In this document: positions 8,566 to 17,999 of the stretch, in pieces
Numbering within the stretch: the stretch's first letter is position 1
Layout of the letters: every line of letters begins with the position of its first letter
Assembly: GCA_944362695.1 (NCBI GenBank)
Contig: CALVTQ010000135.1
Location: 1 to 50,677, forward strand
DNA from: an uncultured Clostridia bacterium
GTDB lineage: Bacteria; Bacillota; Clostridia; Christensenellales; Aristaeellaceae
Length of the DNA: 50,677 nt
Reading direction: 5' to 3'
Made by a program: the position numbers and the translations under genes
The notes under the pieces: generated by a model
The model's input: the letters and a program-made list of their open reading frames with translations, nothing else
Databases searched by the model: none
Told to the model about the DNA's origin: nothing

Positions 8566-9651
8566 ACTTGTCCTCCATCTTTTTAAGGCCCGGCCTCGTC
8601 ACGAAGCCCTTGATCAGCCTGCCGAGGCCGCGCAGGAAGTGTCCGTTGGCCATCTTGAGGATGCTCTGCGCCATCTCCATGGAAACCATGCCGTTCATCA
8701 TCTTGGCGATGCCTCGGAAGGGCATGTTGTAGATGAACAGGATGTTGAGGTCCGGCTTGCCCGCCGCGATGGATTTGGCCTGCATGCCCTGCAGCTTGCG
8801 TCCCACCAGCCGGGCCAGCGGGTTCTTGGCGTAGTAGAGCTGCATGAGCGCATCGTTCATCTCAAGCGGCGCTTTCTCATCCCAGTTGTGCGGCGGAATC
8901 GGCCTGCACAGCAGCGCCGCGAACGCGCTGTCCGGCACGTTCTCCAACTCGGCCCTGCGGTAGCAGTCAAATTCCTTCCCCTCGTAGGGCAGCGGCGCGT
9001 CCGTCCCCCTGACCGCGACCTGCACCGTCAGGCGGATGTCCTCCGCGCTCGCCGCGACCATCACGTCATATGTGCCGCCCTCGATCTCAAAGCAGTTCGT
9101 CTTGACGTTGAAATAGCGGAACGCCTTGTCGTCGAGTTCGATCGTCACGCGCTTCGTCTCGCCGGGCGCAAGGCTCACGCGTGCAAAGTCCTTCAGCTCG
9201 CGCGCCGGACGGAAGACCTTTGCCCCGGCAGGCCGACGTAGACCTGCGCGATCTCGTCGCCCGCGACCTTCCCCGTGTTCGTCAGGTCAAAGGACACGTG
9301 CTTTTCGTCCGCCTCGATGTTGGCATAGGCAAAGCTCGTGTAGGACAGGCCGAAGCCGAACGGGAACTGCACGAGCCGACCGCTCGTCACGAAGTAGCGG
9401 TAGCCCACGAACAGGCCCTCGCGGTATTCGCTGGTGCGCTGCGCTCCGGGATAGTACCGATGCACCGGCACATCGGCGTAGGCCACCGGGAACGTCTCGG
9501 CCAGCTTGCCGCCGGGACACGCGTCGCCGCAGAGCACGTCGAGCATCGCCTGCGCGCCTGCCTGTCCGCCGAGGCAGCCGTAGACCAGCGCGCGGCACTT
9601 GTCAAGCCACGGCATCTCGAGGTTGCTTCCGGCATGCGGCTGCACGAATGA
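8564..9651 (-). pseudogene. GH3 beta-glucosidase, 3' half with frameshift
   Basis: Recognisable GH3 sequence begins abruptly near 9650 at GSNLEMPW, which corresponds to the conserved G-S-x-x-E-M-P-W of the second domain. It continues through GGQAGAQAMLDVLCGDACP, FPFGFGLSYTSF and the fibronectin-III-like domain. A one-base loss near 9222 shifts the frame after VYVGLPG, and the downstream frame (VFRPARELKDFARVSLAPGE) runs to a TAA at 8564. The N-terminal barrel and nucleophile are missing. A divergently oriented sensor-kinase relic starts about 30 bp away, so a deletion or rearrangement joined the two. Confidence 0.8.
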
Positions 9652-9678
9652 GAAAGATTTTTGAAAAGAGTGATTGTC

Positions 9679-10894
9679 ATGCAAGGCTTCATTTCGGCAC
9701 TTGTCACCTTCCTGATGGACGACATGCTCATCTCGCTCTGCGTGAGCGTCTGCTGCGTCATCATCGCCGCGTGTCTGGAGCGGCGCAAGCATTTCAATCT
9801 CCGGGCCTCCGCTACGATTCTCATCAGCCTGCTCTACATGCTCGTCACGCAGCTCTCCGGCCTCAACGGGAGAAACCCCTCTGCCTTTTCGCCTTTCTGG
9901 GAGCACGCCACATTCCCCATCGGCACACTCAAATATCTGAGCCTCTTTACGCTCTATCTCGCGTCCATCCCGTTCATGAGCCGTGTCTCGATTTTCCAGA
10001 GCCTGTACGGCATCACGGTCGCCTATTCGATTCAAAACATGTGCGAGCGCCTCATCGAGATTCCGCGCGATACCGCGCCCTATTTTCCCGTCCTGCTGGA
10101 CAGGTTCTGCCTCATGCTGCTGATGCTCATCACCATCACCGTGTATTACCCGCCTGTGCATCAGCAACAAGCGCAGCAAGGCGACGCTTGATTTTTCCAT
10201 GCTCAACAGCAAGCTCACGCTCTTTCTGGCTCTGAGCGTCGTCGCCATTTCCATCGTGCTTGATCTCAATCTGCGCTATGTCGGCCGCGATGTCGCCAAC
10301 GTGCGCAACAGCCTGCACGTCATGAGCGCCATGTTCTCCCTGATGGCGATTCTCATCAGCGTCCGCCATTTGCGCGAGCCCAGCAGCGACCGCCGCGCGC
10401 GCATCGCCGTTCAGCTCCTGCACGCCGAGCAGCAGCGCTACGAGCAGGATAAGCGCCTGCACGACGCCATCAACATCAAATGCCACGATATCCGCCACCT
10501 GATCGCCTTGCTGGGCGACGTTGCCTGCGCCTGGAGCTGCACAAGATCGGCAAACTTGTGGACATGTACGACACCCAGCCGCACACCAAGAATGCCGCGC
10601 CGGACGTCGTGCTCACCGGAAAGAATCTCTCCTGCACGTCCCAGAACATCACGCTCACCTACATGGCGGACGGGCGGCGCATCGGCTTCATGGAGGACAG
10701 CGACATCTACGCGCTTTTCGGCAACATTCTGGACAACGCCATCGACGCCGTCAGCAAAACGACGACCCCGAGCGCCGTCTGATCTCCCTATCCGTGAACA
10801 CGCGCGGCGACCTCCGCGTGACCGCACAGGGCGACGTCTTCCATCTGTCCATCATGATCCCCGTCGCCGCCAGTTCCGGCAACGCCGCGAGCTG
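9679..10894 (+). pseudogene. GHKL sensor histidine kinase (AgrC/NatK type), degraded
   Basis: The frame from 9679 encodes several membrane helices (ISLCVSVCCVIIAACLERRK; SLFTLYLASIPFMS). A one-base insertion near 10150 moves the gene to a second frame holding the last helices, a coiled linker and the H-box INIKCHDIRH. A further shift near 10525 leads to ELHKIGKLVDMYDTQPHTKN and the N-box NILDNAIDAVS. A third shift near 10780 leads to the last strand, VFHLSIMIPV. The G-box region between TRGDL and RVTAQ is deleted. Three frameshifts plus a deletion make this a true relic rather than one base-calling error. Start chosen at the ATG 9679; the ribosome site is weak. Confidence 0.78.
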
Positions 10895-10910
10895 ACTACG
10901 CACCCGCAGA

Positions 10911-10989
10911 GCAAAACAGACCGCCAGTCGGTTTTGTCATCGCATCAAAAAGCCTCAGCATTTCTCCCCGGAAATACGGAGGCTTTTTC
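10911..10989. repeat. Repeat-plus-terminator unit, copy 1
   Basis: A reverse-orientation copy of the palindrome (AAAACAGACCGCCAGTCGGTTTT, 10913-10935) followed by TGTCATCGCAT and a hairpin terminator. The same arrangement recurs at 11045-11120. Confidence 0.7.
10947..10988 (+). terminator. Bidirectional terminator after the kinase relic
   Basis: Arms AAAAAGCCTC and GAGGCTTTTT, with an inner pair ATTTC/GAAAT. T-runs occur on both strands. Confidence 0.75.
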
Positions 10990-11044
10990 TGTGTGTCACA
11001 TGCCCTGTGCAGTCAGTCCGTCCCGTCTGTGTCACCGCGTCACA

Positions 11045-11120
11045 CCGGACAGACCGCAGTCTGTTTTGTCATCGCATTAAAAATCCTCCGCATCCCGTCT
11101 CGGAATACGGAGGCCTTTTC
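11045..11120. repeat. Repeat-plus-terminator unit, copy 2
   Basis: It contains ACAGACCGCAGTCTGT, a perfect palindrome with a CGCA loop, then TTTTGTCATCGCATTAAAAA and a CCTCCG...CGGAGG hairpin. Similarity to copy 1 over about 75 bp shows duplication. The roughly 55 bp between the copies hold nothing I recognise. Confidence 0.7.
11079..11119 (-). terminator. htrA terminator
   Basis: A CCTCCG/CGGAGG stem with an AT-rich base, ending on the minus strand in ATTTTT, 8 nt after the htrA stop. Confidence 0.75.
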
Positions 11121-11126
11121 GTTTAT

Positions 11127-12257
11127 TCACGTGCTCTGCGCCGGGAGTTCGAGCTGCACCTGTACCTCGATCTCCTCGCCCCGTGGGATTCTGTCCTGTA
11201 CGGTCAGCTCGGCCAGACCCGGTATGCGGTAGATCGTCAGCGTGATCGTGTCGCCCGGCTGCCTCGCCGCGATGCGGTTGGTCAGGTCTGTGTGCAGCAT
11301 CACACGCTCGCTGTCGACCTCGATGATGATGTCGTCGGGCTTGATGCCCGCCCGCTGCGCCGGACTGCCCTCTGTCACCGCGCTCACATAGACGCCCGCA
11401 GGAAGCAGACCGTCGGTCGGTTCCTCGCTTCCGCGCAGCGTCATCACGGATATGCCCAGCTTGGGCCGCGTCACCCTGCCGTATTGGATCAGGCTGTCGA
11501 CGACCGGCTGCACCACGTCCATCGGGATCGCCATCGCGATGCCTTCGATGCTCGCAACGCCCTTCTGGCCCGACGAGCTGAACTTGAGCGACGGTATGCC
11601 GATCAGCTCGCCGCGCGTGTTGAACATGCCGCCGCCGCTGTTTCCGCTGTTGATGGCCGCGTCGGTCTGCATCATCTTGACGATCGGCGAGTCCTCAAGC
11701 TCGCGCCCCAGGCCCGACACCACGCCAACCGTCAGCGTGTCGGCAAACTGATTGCCGAGCGGGTTGCCGATGACAATCGCCCAGTCGCCCACGCGCACGG
11801 CGTTCGGGTCGCCCATCTTGACCGCGGGCAGCGTCACGTCCTCCGTGACCCGCAGCACAGCGAGGTCGGTCAGCTCGTCGACGCCAACGATCTCCGCCTG
11901 CAAATACTGCCCCTGCCAGAGCACCTGCACGTCGCTCGCGCCCTCAACGACGTGGTAATTCGTGACGACGTGGCCCTGCGTCGTGATGACCACGCCCGAT
12001 CCGGTCGCCTGCTCGACGAGCTCCGTCTGTCCGCTGACGATGCTGTATGTGTTCGCCCGGTTGCTCACGCCGACCACGCACGGCATGACGAGCTGCGCCA
12101 CATCGGCGAACGGGCTTGATACGCCCTCAATCGCCTGCACATATTCGCCCTGTGCGTAGACCGTCTTCGTCTGCGCGCCGCTCATGGAAAACGCCAGCGC
12201 GCCGCACGCCACCGCCGCCGCATAGACAGCGGCTCTCCCGCGTTTTGTTCCGTTCAT
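11127..12257 (-). CDS. htrA: HtrA/DegP-type serine protease with PDZ domain
   Basis: 376 aa. An N-terminal hydrophobic segment (about 9-25) anchors or exports the protein. The trypsin-like domain shows His102 (VVTNYHVV), Asp131 (ELTDLAVLRV) and Ser207 (NSGNSGGG), followed by one PDZ domain (about 265-350, with ITEGSPAQRAGI-like pattern and DDIIIEVD). Such proteases degrade or refold misfolded proteins at the outer face of the membrane and respond to envelope stress. The ATG is preceded by GAGGTGAGC. It follows mutS2 by 42 nt and is the last gene of the long minus-strand series. Single-PDZ HtrA of about 380 aa is typical of Bacillota. Confidence 0.93.
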   Translation of the reverse strand: MNGTKRGRAAVYAAAVACGALAFSMSGAQTKTVYAQGEYVQAIEGVSSPFADVAQLVMPCVVGVSNRANTYSIVSGQTELVEQATGSGVVITTQGHVVTNYHVVEGASDVQVLWQGQYLQAEIVGVDELTDLAVLRVTEDVTLPAVKMGDPNAVRVGDWAIVIGNPLGNQFADTLTVGVVSGLGRELEDSPIVKMMQTDAAINSGNSGGGMFNTRGELIGIPSLKFSSSGQKGVASIEGIAMAIPMDVVQPVVDSLIQYGRVTRPKLGISVMTLRGSEEPTDGLLPAGVYVSAVTEGSPAQRAGIKPDDIIIEVDSERVMLHTDLTNRIAARQPGDTITLTIYRIPGLAELTVQDRIPRGEEIEVQVQLELPAQST

Positions 12258-12299
12258 CTGCTCACCTCGGGCTTATCCTGCCCAAAGTGCGCCGTTTTA

Positions 12300-14672
12300 T
12301 TATCGCAGGCTGACGATCGTCACGCCCGCCTCTCCCTCGCCGTAGCGCCCCAAACGGAAGCTGCTGACGCTCGGGTGGCGGCGCAGGCAGTCGTGTATGC
12401 CCGCGCGCAGGATGCCCGTGCCGACGCCGTGAATGATGCTGACCTCGCCGAGCGAGGAGATCACCGCGTCGTCGATGAATTTCTGCACCTCGGGGATCGC
12501 CTCGTCCACGGCCATGCCGCGCAGATCGATCTCCTGGCGTACGCTGCGGGTCATCACATCGACGCGCGCCTCGCGCATCTGCTTCTTGCGTTCGAGCTTC
12601 TTCTGCTCCTTCTTGATCATCTGCTGCGTAGACGTCAGCGTGCGAAGGTCGCTGAGCTGCGCGCGCATCTTCATCATGCCGACCTTAAGCTGCACGTAAC
12701 CCTTCGCGTCCGGCGCGGTGACGATCGTCGCATCCACGTCCATCGACGCGATGTGCACCATATCGCCGGGCTTGACGGTCTTGGGGATCTCGCCGCCGAT
12801 CTCCTTCTTCTCGGCGAGCGCGTCCTGCGCCTGTTCCATCTTCTTTTTGACGCGCTGGATCTCGTGCTCCTGCGCGCCGCCGCTCTTCTTCATCGCGCGC
12901 AGCTCGGCGATGACGGCCTCCGATTCGCGCCGCGCGTTCTCGACGATGCGCTTGGCCTCGTCCTTGGCCTTCTTGATGGCGCGGTCGCGCTGCTCCTCGA
13001 GCTTCTTGCGCTCGGCGTCGGCCTGATTTCGGATGGCGACCATCTCGGCGCGCGCCTCCTCGGCGAGCTCGCGTTCCTTCTGGGCGACCTGCCTGTGGTA
13101 TTCCGCGTTGGCGATGACGTCCTCAAAGCGCACCTGCTCCTTGGAGAGCAGCGTCTTCGCCTTGTCGATGACGAACTGCGGCAGGCCCAGCTTGCTGGAA
13201 ATCTCGAATGCGTTCGATTTGCCGGGGATGCCGATGGACAGCCGGTATGTCGGCCTCAGCGTCGCCACGTCGAATTCCACCGACGCATTCTCGACGCCCT
13301 CCGTCGTCAGCGCGTATTCCTTGAGCTCGCTGTAATGCGTCGTAGCGACCGTGCGCGTCTTCATCGTCAGCAGCGTGGACAGTATCGCCTGCGCCAGCGC
13401 CGCGCCCTCGGTCGGGTCGGTGCCCGCGCCCAGCTCATCAAAGAGCACGAGCGACTCCGGCGTCACGTTTTCAAGGATCGACACGATGTTCTTCATGTGG
13501 CCTGAGAACGTCGAGAGCGACTGCTCGATGCTCTGCTCGTCGCCGATATCCGCGAACACGTCGTCAAACACCGCCAGCTCCGTGCCGTAGTCCGCCGGCA
13601 CCTGCAAGCCCGCCTGCGCCATCAAGGTAAACAGCCCGGTCGTCTTGAGCGTGACCGTCTTGCCACCGGTGTTCGGGCCTGTGATGATCAGGCTGATGAA
13701 GTCCTTGCCCAGCCGGATGTCGAGCGGCACGACCTTCTCCGGGTCAATCAGCGGGTGGCGTCCGCGCATGATGTTCAGCCGCCCCTCGCCGTTCATCTTC
13801 GGCGCGACGGCGTGCATCTGACGCGCCAGCGACGCCTTGGCGAACGCGAAGTCGAGCTGCGCCAGAATCGCGAGATTGTCCGCAATGGCCGCCGCCTCGG
13901 GCGCGACCTGTGCCGACAGCGCGCGCAGGATGCGGTCGATCTCCGCGCGCTCCTGCGAGATCAGCTGCTTGAGCTCATTGCCGATCTCCACCACGGACAT
14001 CGGTTCCACGAAGATCGTCGCGCCCGTCGCCGACTGGTCGTGTACGATACCCGGTACCATGCCGCGGTATTCCTGCTTGACCGGCAGCACGTAGCGGTCC
14101 TGGCGCATCGTGATGATGGCTTCCTGCAAATATTTCTGGAAAATCGGGCTGCGGATCATGCCGTTGAGCTTCTCGCGCACGCGCTCGTTGCAGGCGCGCA
14201 TTTTGCGGCGGATCGAAAACAGCTCTGTACTCGCGCGGTCGGCGATCTCGTCCTCGCTGATGATGGCGTCCGATATCGCCTGCTCGATGGGCCGAAACGT
14301 CGACAGCCGCGACGCGTTCGCCGTGATCAGCGGCGTGTTCTCCCTGTCCGTCACAAGGGCGTCCCGCGCCGAGCGGCTTGCCCGCAGGCATGCGCCGATC
14401 TCCATCAGCGCGCGCGGCGAGAGCGCCGAGCCGATCTCCGCCAGATGCAGCGACGTGCGCACGTCGGTGAACGCGGTCATCGGCGTACCGCCCAGATAGG
14501 ACAGCACGCTCGACGCCTCCTCGGTCTCCTGCTGCATGCGCAAAACGTCCGCCAGCTTATTGGCGGGTGTCAGCTTGTCACAGAGTTCGCGGCCCATGTC
14601 CGATACGCAGTATTGCGCCAGCTGCGCGCGAATCTTGTTGAATTCCAGCACGCGCAATGATCTTTCCGTCAT
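12300..14672 (-). CDS. mutS2: MutS2 family protein with Smr domain
   Basis: 790 aa, the usual length. A MutS-type core and clamp lead into the ATPase with Walker A GPNTGGKT (332-339), Walker B SLVLFDELGAGTDP (about 403-416) and the conserved TTHYSELK. A charged coiled-coil region (about 510-640) follows, and a C-terminal Smr nuclease domain (about 712-790) begins EIDLRGM and contains HGVGTGILR. In Bacillota MutS2 acts on branched DNA or on collided ribosomes rather than in mismatch repair. Start supported by AAGGAG 5 nt before ATG. A copy of the dispersed palindrome lies 25 nt upstream, between it and the U32 gene. Confidence 0.96.
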   Translation of the reverse strand: MTERSLRVLEFNKIRAQLAQYCVSDMGRELCDKLTPANKLADVLRMQQETEEASSVLSYLGGTPMTAFTDVRTSLHLAEIGSALSPRALMEIGACLRASRSARDALVTDRENTPLITANASRLSTFRPIEQAISDAIISEDEIADRASTELFSIRRKMRACNERVREKLNGMIRSPIFQKYLQEAIITMRQDRYVLPVKQEYRGMVPGIVHDQSATGATIFVEPMSVVEIGNELKQLISQERAEIDRILRALSAQVAPEAAAIADNLAILAQLDFAFAKASLARQMHAVAPKMNGEGRLNIMRGRHPLIDPEKVVPLDIRLGKDFISLIITGPNTGGKTVTLKTTGLFTLMAQAGLQVPADYGTELAVFDDVFADIGDEQSIEQSLSTFSGHMKNIVSILENVTPESLVLFDELGAGTDPTEGAALAQAILSTLLTMKTRTVATTHYSELKEYALTTEGVENASVEFDVATLRPTYRLSIGIPGKSNAFEISSKLGLPQFVIDKAKTLLSKEQVRFEDVIANAEYHRQVAQKERELAEEARAEMVAIRNQADAERKKLEEQRDRAIKKAKDEAKRIVENARRESEAVIAELRAMKKSGGAQEHEIQRVKKKMEQAQDALAEKKEIGGEIPKTVKPGDMVHIASMDVDATIVTAPDAKGYVQLKVGMMKMRAQLSDLRTLTSTQQMIKKEQKKLERKKQMREARVDVMTRSVRQEIDLRGMAVDEAIPEVQKFIDDAVISSLGEVSIIHGVGTGILRAGIHDCLRRHPSVSSFRLGRYGEGEAGVTIVSLR

Positions 14673-14696
14673 GTTGTCTCCTTATCATCTTATCTC

Positions 14697-14719
14697 AAAA
14701 CCGACCGCCGGTCTGTTTT
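14697..14719. repeat. Dispersed palindromic repeat, forward copy
   Basis: AAAACCGACCGCCGGTCTGTTTT, located between the U32 gene and mutS2. A partial second copy (CCGGTCTGTTT) follows at about 14733. It could act as an intercistronic terminator or RNA processing site. Confidence 0.7.
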
Positions 14720-14747
14720 CACATTTCGTACTCCGGTCTGTTTCTGT

Positions 14748-17093
14748 TTACTCCACGCCGCGCATCCAGTGACCCGCCGTACTGCCGCTCTCCGGCACAT
14801 GTGCCGCCTCGCCGCCGTCCAGTATGCTTCTGAACGACGCGACAATCTCGCGCCTGCGCTCCGGCGTCTCGTCCGTGAACGTCAGCCGCAGCGAGCAGCC
14901 GCTTTCCTTCAGTTTGCGCGCGTGTTTCGCCATATCCGTCACGATGCTGTTGTACAGCCGCACCACGCAGCCGTGCTCCATCTTCAGCCGCCGCGCCGGG
15001 AAGCGATAGCCCTTCCTGTCGGTGTAAACCTCCGGGCAGCCGCCGTTTTTCGCGCAGGCGTCGCACGCCGCGTCCTGTTTTCCATCGCCCGCGCGCGTGC
15101 GTCTGGGACAGTGCGAGAGCAGCATGAGCATTGCGCGCCCGTAGACCTCGATCTCAAAGTCCCCACCGGCTGCGGTCGCTTCCGCCAATTCCTTCGCGCT
15201 CAGCTCGCACGAGGCCGTCATCCGTTTCGCACCGAGCGCCGTGTAGAACCTTGCGCTCTCGCTGTTGAATACGTTGAGCCCCTGCCCACCCCAGACAGGC
15301 ACGGGCCACTTGAGCGCAAACTGCCCCACGTTATTCGCCACGACCGCGACGAACCTGTCCGCGTGTTCGCACACGAAGCCATGCACATGCGCAAGCTCGT
15401 CCGTGCGCATCACGGCGGGCAGCACCAGCGCAGCCTTCACGTCCGGCGTACCTTCCAATGCCGCAAGCATGTCCTTCGGGTTATACCTCTGCGGCTCCCA
15501 ACAGAACACGTCCGCTCCGCTTGCCAGCAGCGCCTTTGCCTCGCCGATATCCTCGCTCTGTACGCTCAAGACCGGCTTGCCTTCGGGCAGCGTCACATCA
15601 GTTTTCCTCGGCTGAACGTCGCGCTTCACGGTTCTGATGCGTTCCTGCCGCATCGCCTCCAGCGCATCGCGCCGCAGACCGTTGAGCATGCCCGCCGTCA
15701 TGAACGCATTCTCGCCCACGACGTGCAAGTCCTCCAGAACATACGGCGTGCCGCCCGTCTTGCCGAGCTGCTTCATCGCGCTCTCGCGGTCAAGCGCCCT
15801 CTGCTGCGCCGTGTCGACGCTCTGCGTGCCGGTCACGCGCACCTCATGCCCGTCGCTGTCGCGCAGCGTCAGCACAGCGGGCTGTCCCGGCACCGCCACA
15901 AGCTCGCCTGTGAGCGGAATCTGCGCGTGCTCCTTGCTCACATATTCGCGGATTTCCTTCATCTGCACGGCGTCCGTCAGCCGGTAGACCGCGTCGCCGG
16001 GCTTCGCCTGCCCGTTTGCGATGCGCACAGTCGCCTCCGCGCCGCGCCGCGTCTCGTTGCCGGAATACGTGACCTCCGTTTCGCTCTTGCCGCGGATCTG
16101 CAGGCCGTCGCCGTCGTGCAGATCTTCATCGAGCAGCACCTTGGCCAGCGGGCCGCGCATCGCCGTGATCTTGCCCATGCGGATACCCCAATGGTTCGGG
16201 CGCTCCCAGCTCATCAGCGCGGCGTTGCTCCTGTCCATGACGTAGCCCTCGGTGAACCCGCCGCGGTTGAAAATCTGCCGCAGCGCGCAGAGCGTCTTCT
16301 CGTCCGGGTGATACGGCACGTGCGCCGCCGCCGCGTCAATCGCCTCGCGGTATGCCCGCGTGATGACGCCGACGTATTCCGGCCGCTTCATGCGCCCCTC
16401 GAGCTTAAAGGAATACACGCCCGCGTCGCGCATCTCGGGTATGCGGTCGATGAGCATCAAATCCTTCGTCGAGAGCAGGTAGCCGCTCGTCCCGTCCTGC
16501 AAGCGATACGGCAGGCGGCAGGGCTGCGCGCATCGTCCGCGGTTGCCGCTTCGCCCGCCGATCATGCTGGAAAACAGGCATTGCCCCGACACCGCCACGT
16601 AATGCGCGCCGTGCGCGACCGCCGCGATCTCCACGCCCGTGTCCGCCATTTTGCGCAGCTCGGAGAGCGGACATTCGCGGGCCGGCACGACGCGCGCAAA
16701 GCCCATATCGGAAAGCAGCTTTGCGCCTTGCGCGTTGTTGACCGTCATCTGCGTGCTCGCGTGCAGCGTCAGCTCCGGGAAGCGCGCCTGCGCGATGCGC
16801 ACCACGCCCATGTCCTGCACGATCATCGCATCCGCGCCAGCTTTGCAAAGCAGCTCCAGCACGTCCGCCAGATCGTCGATTTCGCACTGCTTGACCAGCG
16901 TGTTCACCGTCACATAGATCTTCCTGCCGCGCTCGTGGGCGTAGTCAAGCGCGTCCTTCAATTCCTCCGCGTTGAAATTGCCCGCGTAGCTGCGCGCGCC
17001 GAACGCCGTATACCCCAGATACACGGCATCCGCGCCGCACGCAATCGCCGCATTCAGCGCCTCGCGGTTGCCCGCCGGTGAAAGCAGTTCCAT
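14748..17093 (-). CDS. Peptidase U32 family protein (RlhA-like) with DUF3656
   Basis: 781 aa. The start MELLSPAGNREALNAAIACG is the U32 hallmark, and I chose the ATG at 17093 because GGAGG lies 6 nt upstream. The barrel contains GADAVYLG, HASTQM and a Cys-rich stretch (NRGRCAQPCRLPY). The second half is the DUF3656-type insert, then a second Cys group (HCPRR, CDACAKNGGC). In E. coli the relative RlhA hydroxylates C2501 of 23S rRNA, with cysteines holding an iron-sulfur cluster. Other U32 proteins act in ubiquinone synthesis or tRNA modification, and true peptidase activity is doubtful. An rRNA- or tRNA-hydroxylase role is inference. It follows zapA with a short gap. Confidence 0.88.
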   Translation of the reverse strand: MELLSPAGNREALNAAIACGADAVYLGYTAFGARSYAGNFNAEELKDALDYAHERGRKIYVTVNTLVKQCEIDDLADVLELLCKAGADAMIVQDMGVVRIAQARFPELTLHASTQMTVNNAQGAKLLSDMGFARVVPARECPLSELRKMADTGVEIAAVAHGAHYVAVSGQCLFSSMIGGRSGNRGRCAQPCRLPYRLQDGTSGYLLSTKDLMLIDRIPEMRDAGVYSFKLEGRMKRPEYVGVITRAYREAIDAAAAHVPYHPDEKTLCALRQIFNRGGFTEGYVMDRSNAALMSWERPNHWGIRMGKITAMRGPLAKVLLDEDLHDGDGLQIRGKSETEVTYSGNETRRGAEATVRIANGQAKPGDAVYRLTDAVQMKEIREYVSKEHAQIPLTGELVAVPGQPAVLTLRDSDGHEVRVTGTQSVDTAQQRALDRESAMKQLGKTGGTPYVLEDLHVVGENAFMTAGMLNGLRRDALEAMRQERIRTVKRDVQPRKTDVTLPEGKPVLSVQSEDIGEAKALLASGADVFCWEPQRYNPKDMLAALEGTPDVKAALVLPAVMRTDELAHVHGFVCEHADRFVAVVANNVGQFALKWPVPVWGGQGLNVFNSESARFYTALGAKRMTASCELSAKELAEATAAGGDFEIEVYGRAMLMLLSHCPRRTRAGDGKQDAACDACAKNGGCPEVYTDRKGYRFPARRLKMEHGCVVRLYNSIVTDMAKHARKLKESGCSLRLTFTDETPERRREIVASFRSILDGGEAAHVPESGSTAGHWMRGVE

Positions 17094-17156
17094 CCTCGCC
17101 CTCCGTATCTTCCGAAAAAACGGCGACACAAAGCTCGCCTTGTGCCGCCTCTGTGG

Positions 17157-17429
17157 TTATTCCTTCGCTTCGCCGCCGGCCTTTTGCGTCAGCGCCGCCA
17201 GCTCGCGCTTGAGGCGCGTGTTCTCATCCTGCGCCCGAAAGAGCTCCTCCGCGAGCGTCATCGACGTGAGCACAGGCACAAGCGTGTCCCCCGCGCGCGT
17301 GACGATCGCGATTTCGCGCATCTTTCTGTCCACATAACGCGCGATGCGCTGCACGTCATCGGGATTCTGATCCGTCACGAGGGCGTATTCGTGGCCCATC
17401 AGACGGATGCTCACCTTGTTTTTATTCAC
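17157..17429 (-). CDS. zapA: ZapA, cell division protein
   Basis: 90 aa with the ZapA pattern: a short beta hairpin (KVSIRLMGHEYAL), then YVDRKMREIA and a long C-terminal helix with coiled-coil character (AEELFRAQDENTRLKRELAA). ZapA crosslinks FtsZ protofilaments at the division site. In Clostridia it often precedes a U32 gene, as here. It lies 12 nt after the cyclophilin stop, so it is probably in the same transcript. Confidence 0.9.
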   Translation of the reverse strand: MNKNKVSIRLMGHEYALVTDQNPDDVQRIARYVDRKMREIAIVTRAGDTLVPVLTSMTLAEELFRAQDENTRLKRELAALTQKAGGEAKE

Positions 17430-17441
17430 AGGCGCCTCCGA

Positions 17442-17966
17442 TCAGCGGCGGCCCTGAAGCTTCTCCGCCTTGTACTCGACGCCGAACGTCTCCACGCGCA
17501 CGCTCTTCATCTTCTGATCCTCATAGGGCTTGTCGCTGCGGTCACGCGGCGCGCTGACGATTTCGTCGGCGACTTCCATGCCCTCGGTCACCTTGCCGAA
17601 CGCGGCGTACTGGCCGTCCAGATGCGGCGCCTCTTCGACCATGATGAAGAACTGGCTGCCCGCGCTGTTGGGCATCATGCTGCGCGCCATCGACAGGACG
17701 CCGCGCGTGTGCTTGAGGTTGTTAGGGAAGCCGTTGGCCAGGAACTCGCCGCGGATGCTGTAACCCGGGCCGCCGATGCCGATGCCCTGCGGGTCGCCGC
17801 CCTGAATCATGAAGCCCGGAATCACGCGGTGGAAGATCACGCCGTCGTAGAAGCCGCTGTTGGCCAGCTCCACAAAGTTCGCCACGCTGTTAGGCGCAAC
17901 ATCGGGGTACAGCTCACCCTTCATCACGCCGCCGTTCTCCATCTCAATGGTAAAAATCGGATTCAT
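17442..17966 (-). CDS. Cyclophilin-type peptidyl-prolyl cis-trans isomerase
   Basis: 174 aa, a single cyclophilin domain. Hallmarks are FHRVIPGFMIQGGDP (catalytic Arg within FHRV), GVLSMARS, GSQFFIMV and a YAAFGKVTEGMEV segment. No signal peptide is seen, so it is cytoplasmic. It speeds proline isomerisation during protein folding. The ATG has AGGAGG 8 nt upstream. Confidence 0.95.
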   Translation of the reverse strand: MNPIFTIEMENGGVMKGELYPDVAPNSVANFVELANSGFYDGVIFHRVIPGFMIQGGDPQGIGIGGPGYSIRGEFLANGFPNNLKHTRGVLSMARSMMPNSAGSQFFIMVEEAPHLDGQYAAFGKVTEGMEVADEIVSAPRDRSDKPYEDQKMKSVRVETFGVEYKAEKLQGRR

Positions 17967-17999
17967 AGTCGTCTCCTCCTGCTTCTAAATCGTTATGTT

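Noticed and set aside
9193-10269. A 358-codon minus-strand frame joining GH3 sequence to about 200 upstream codons
   Set aside because: Only the part below about 9651 resembles GH3. The upstream part lies opposite the kinase relic, whose membrane helices and H-box are convincing.
10911-11120. Possible CRISPR array
   Set aside because: There are only two units and they contain terminator hairpins; spacing and structure do not fit a repeat-spacer array, and no cas gene is present.
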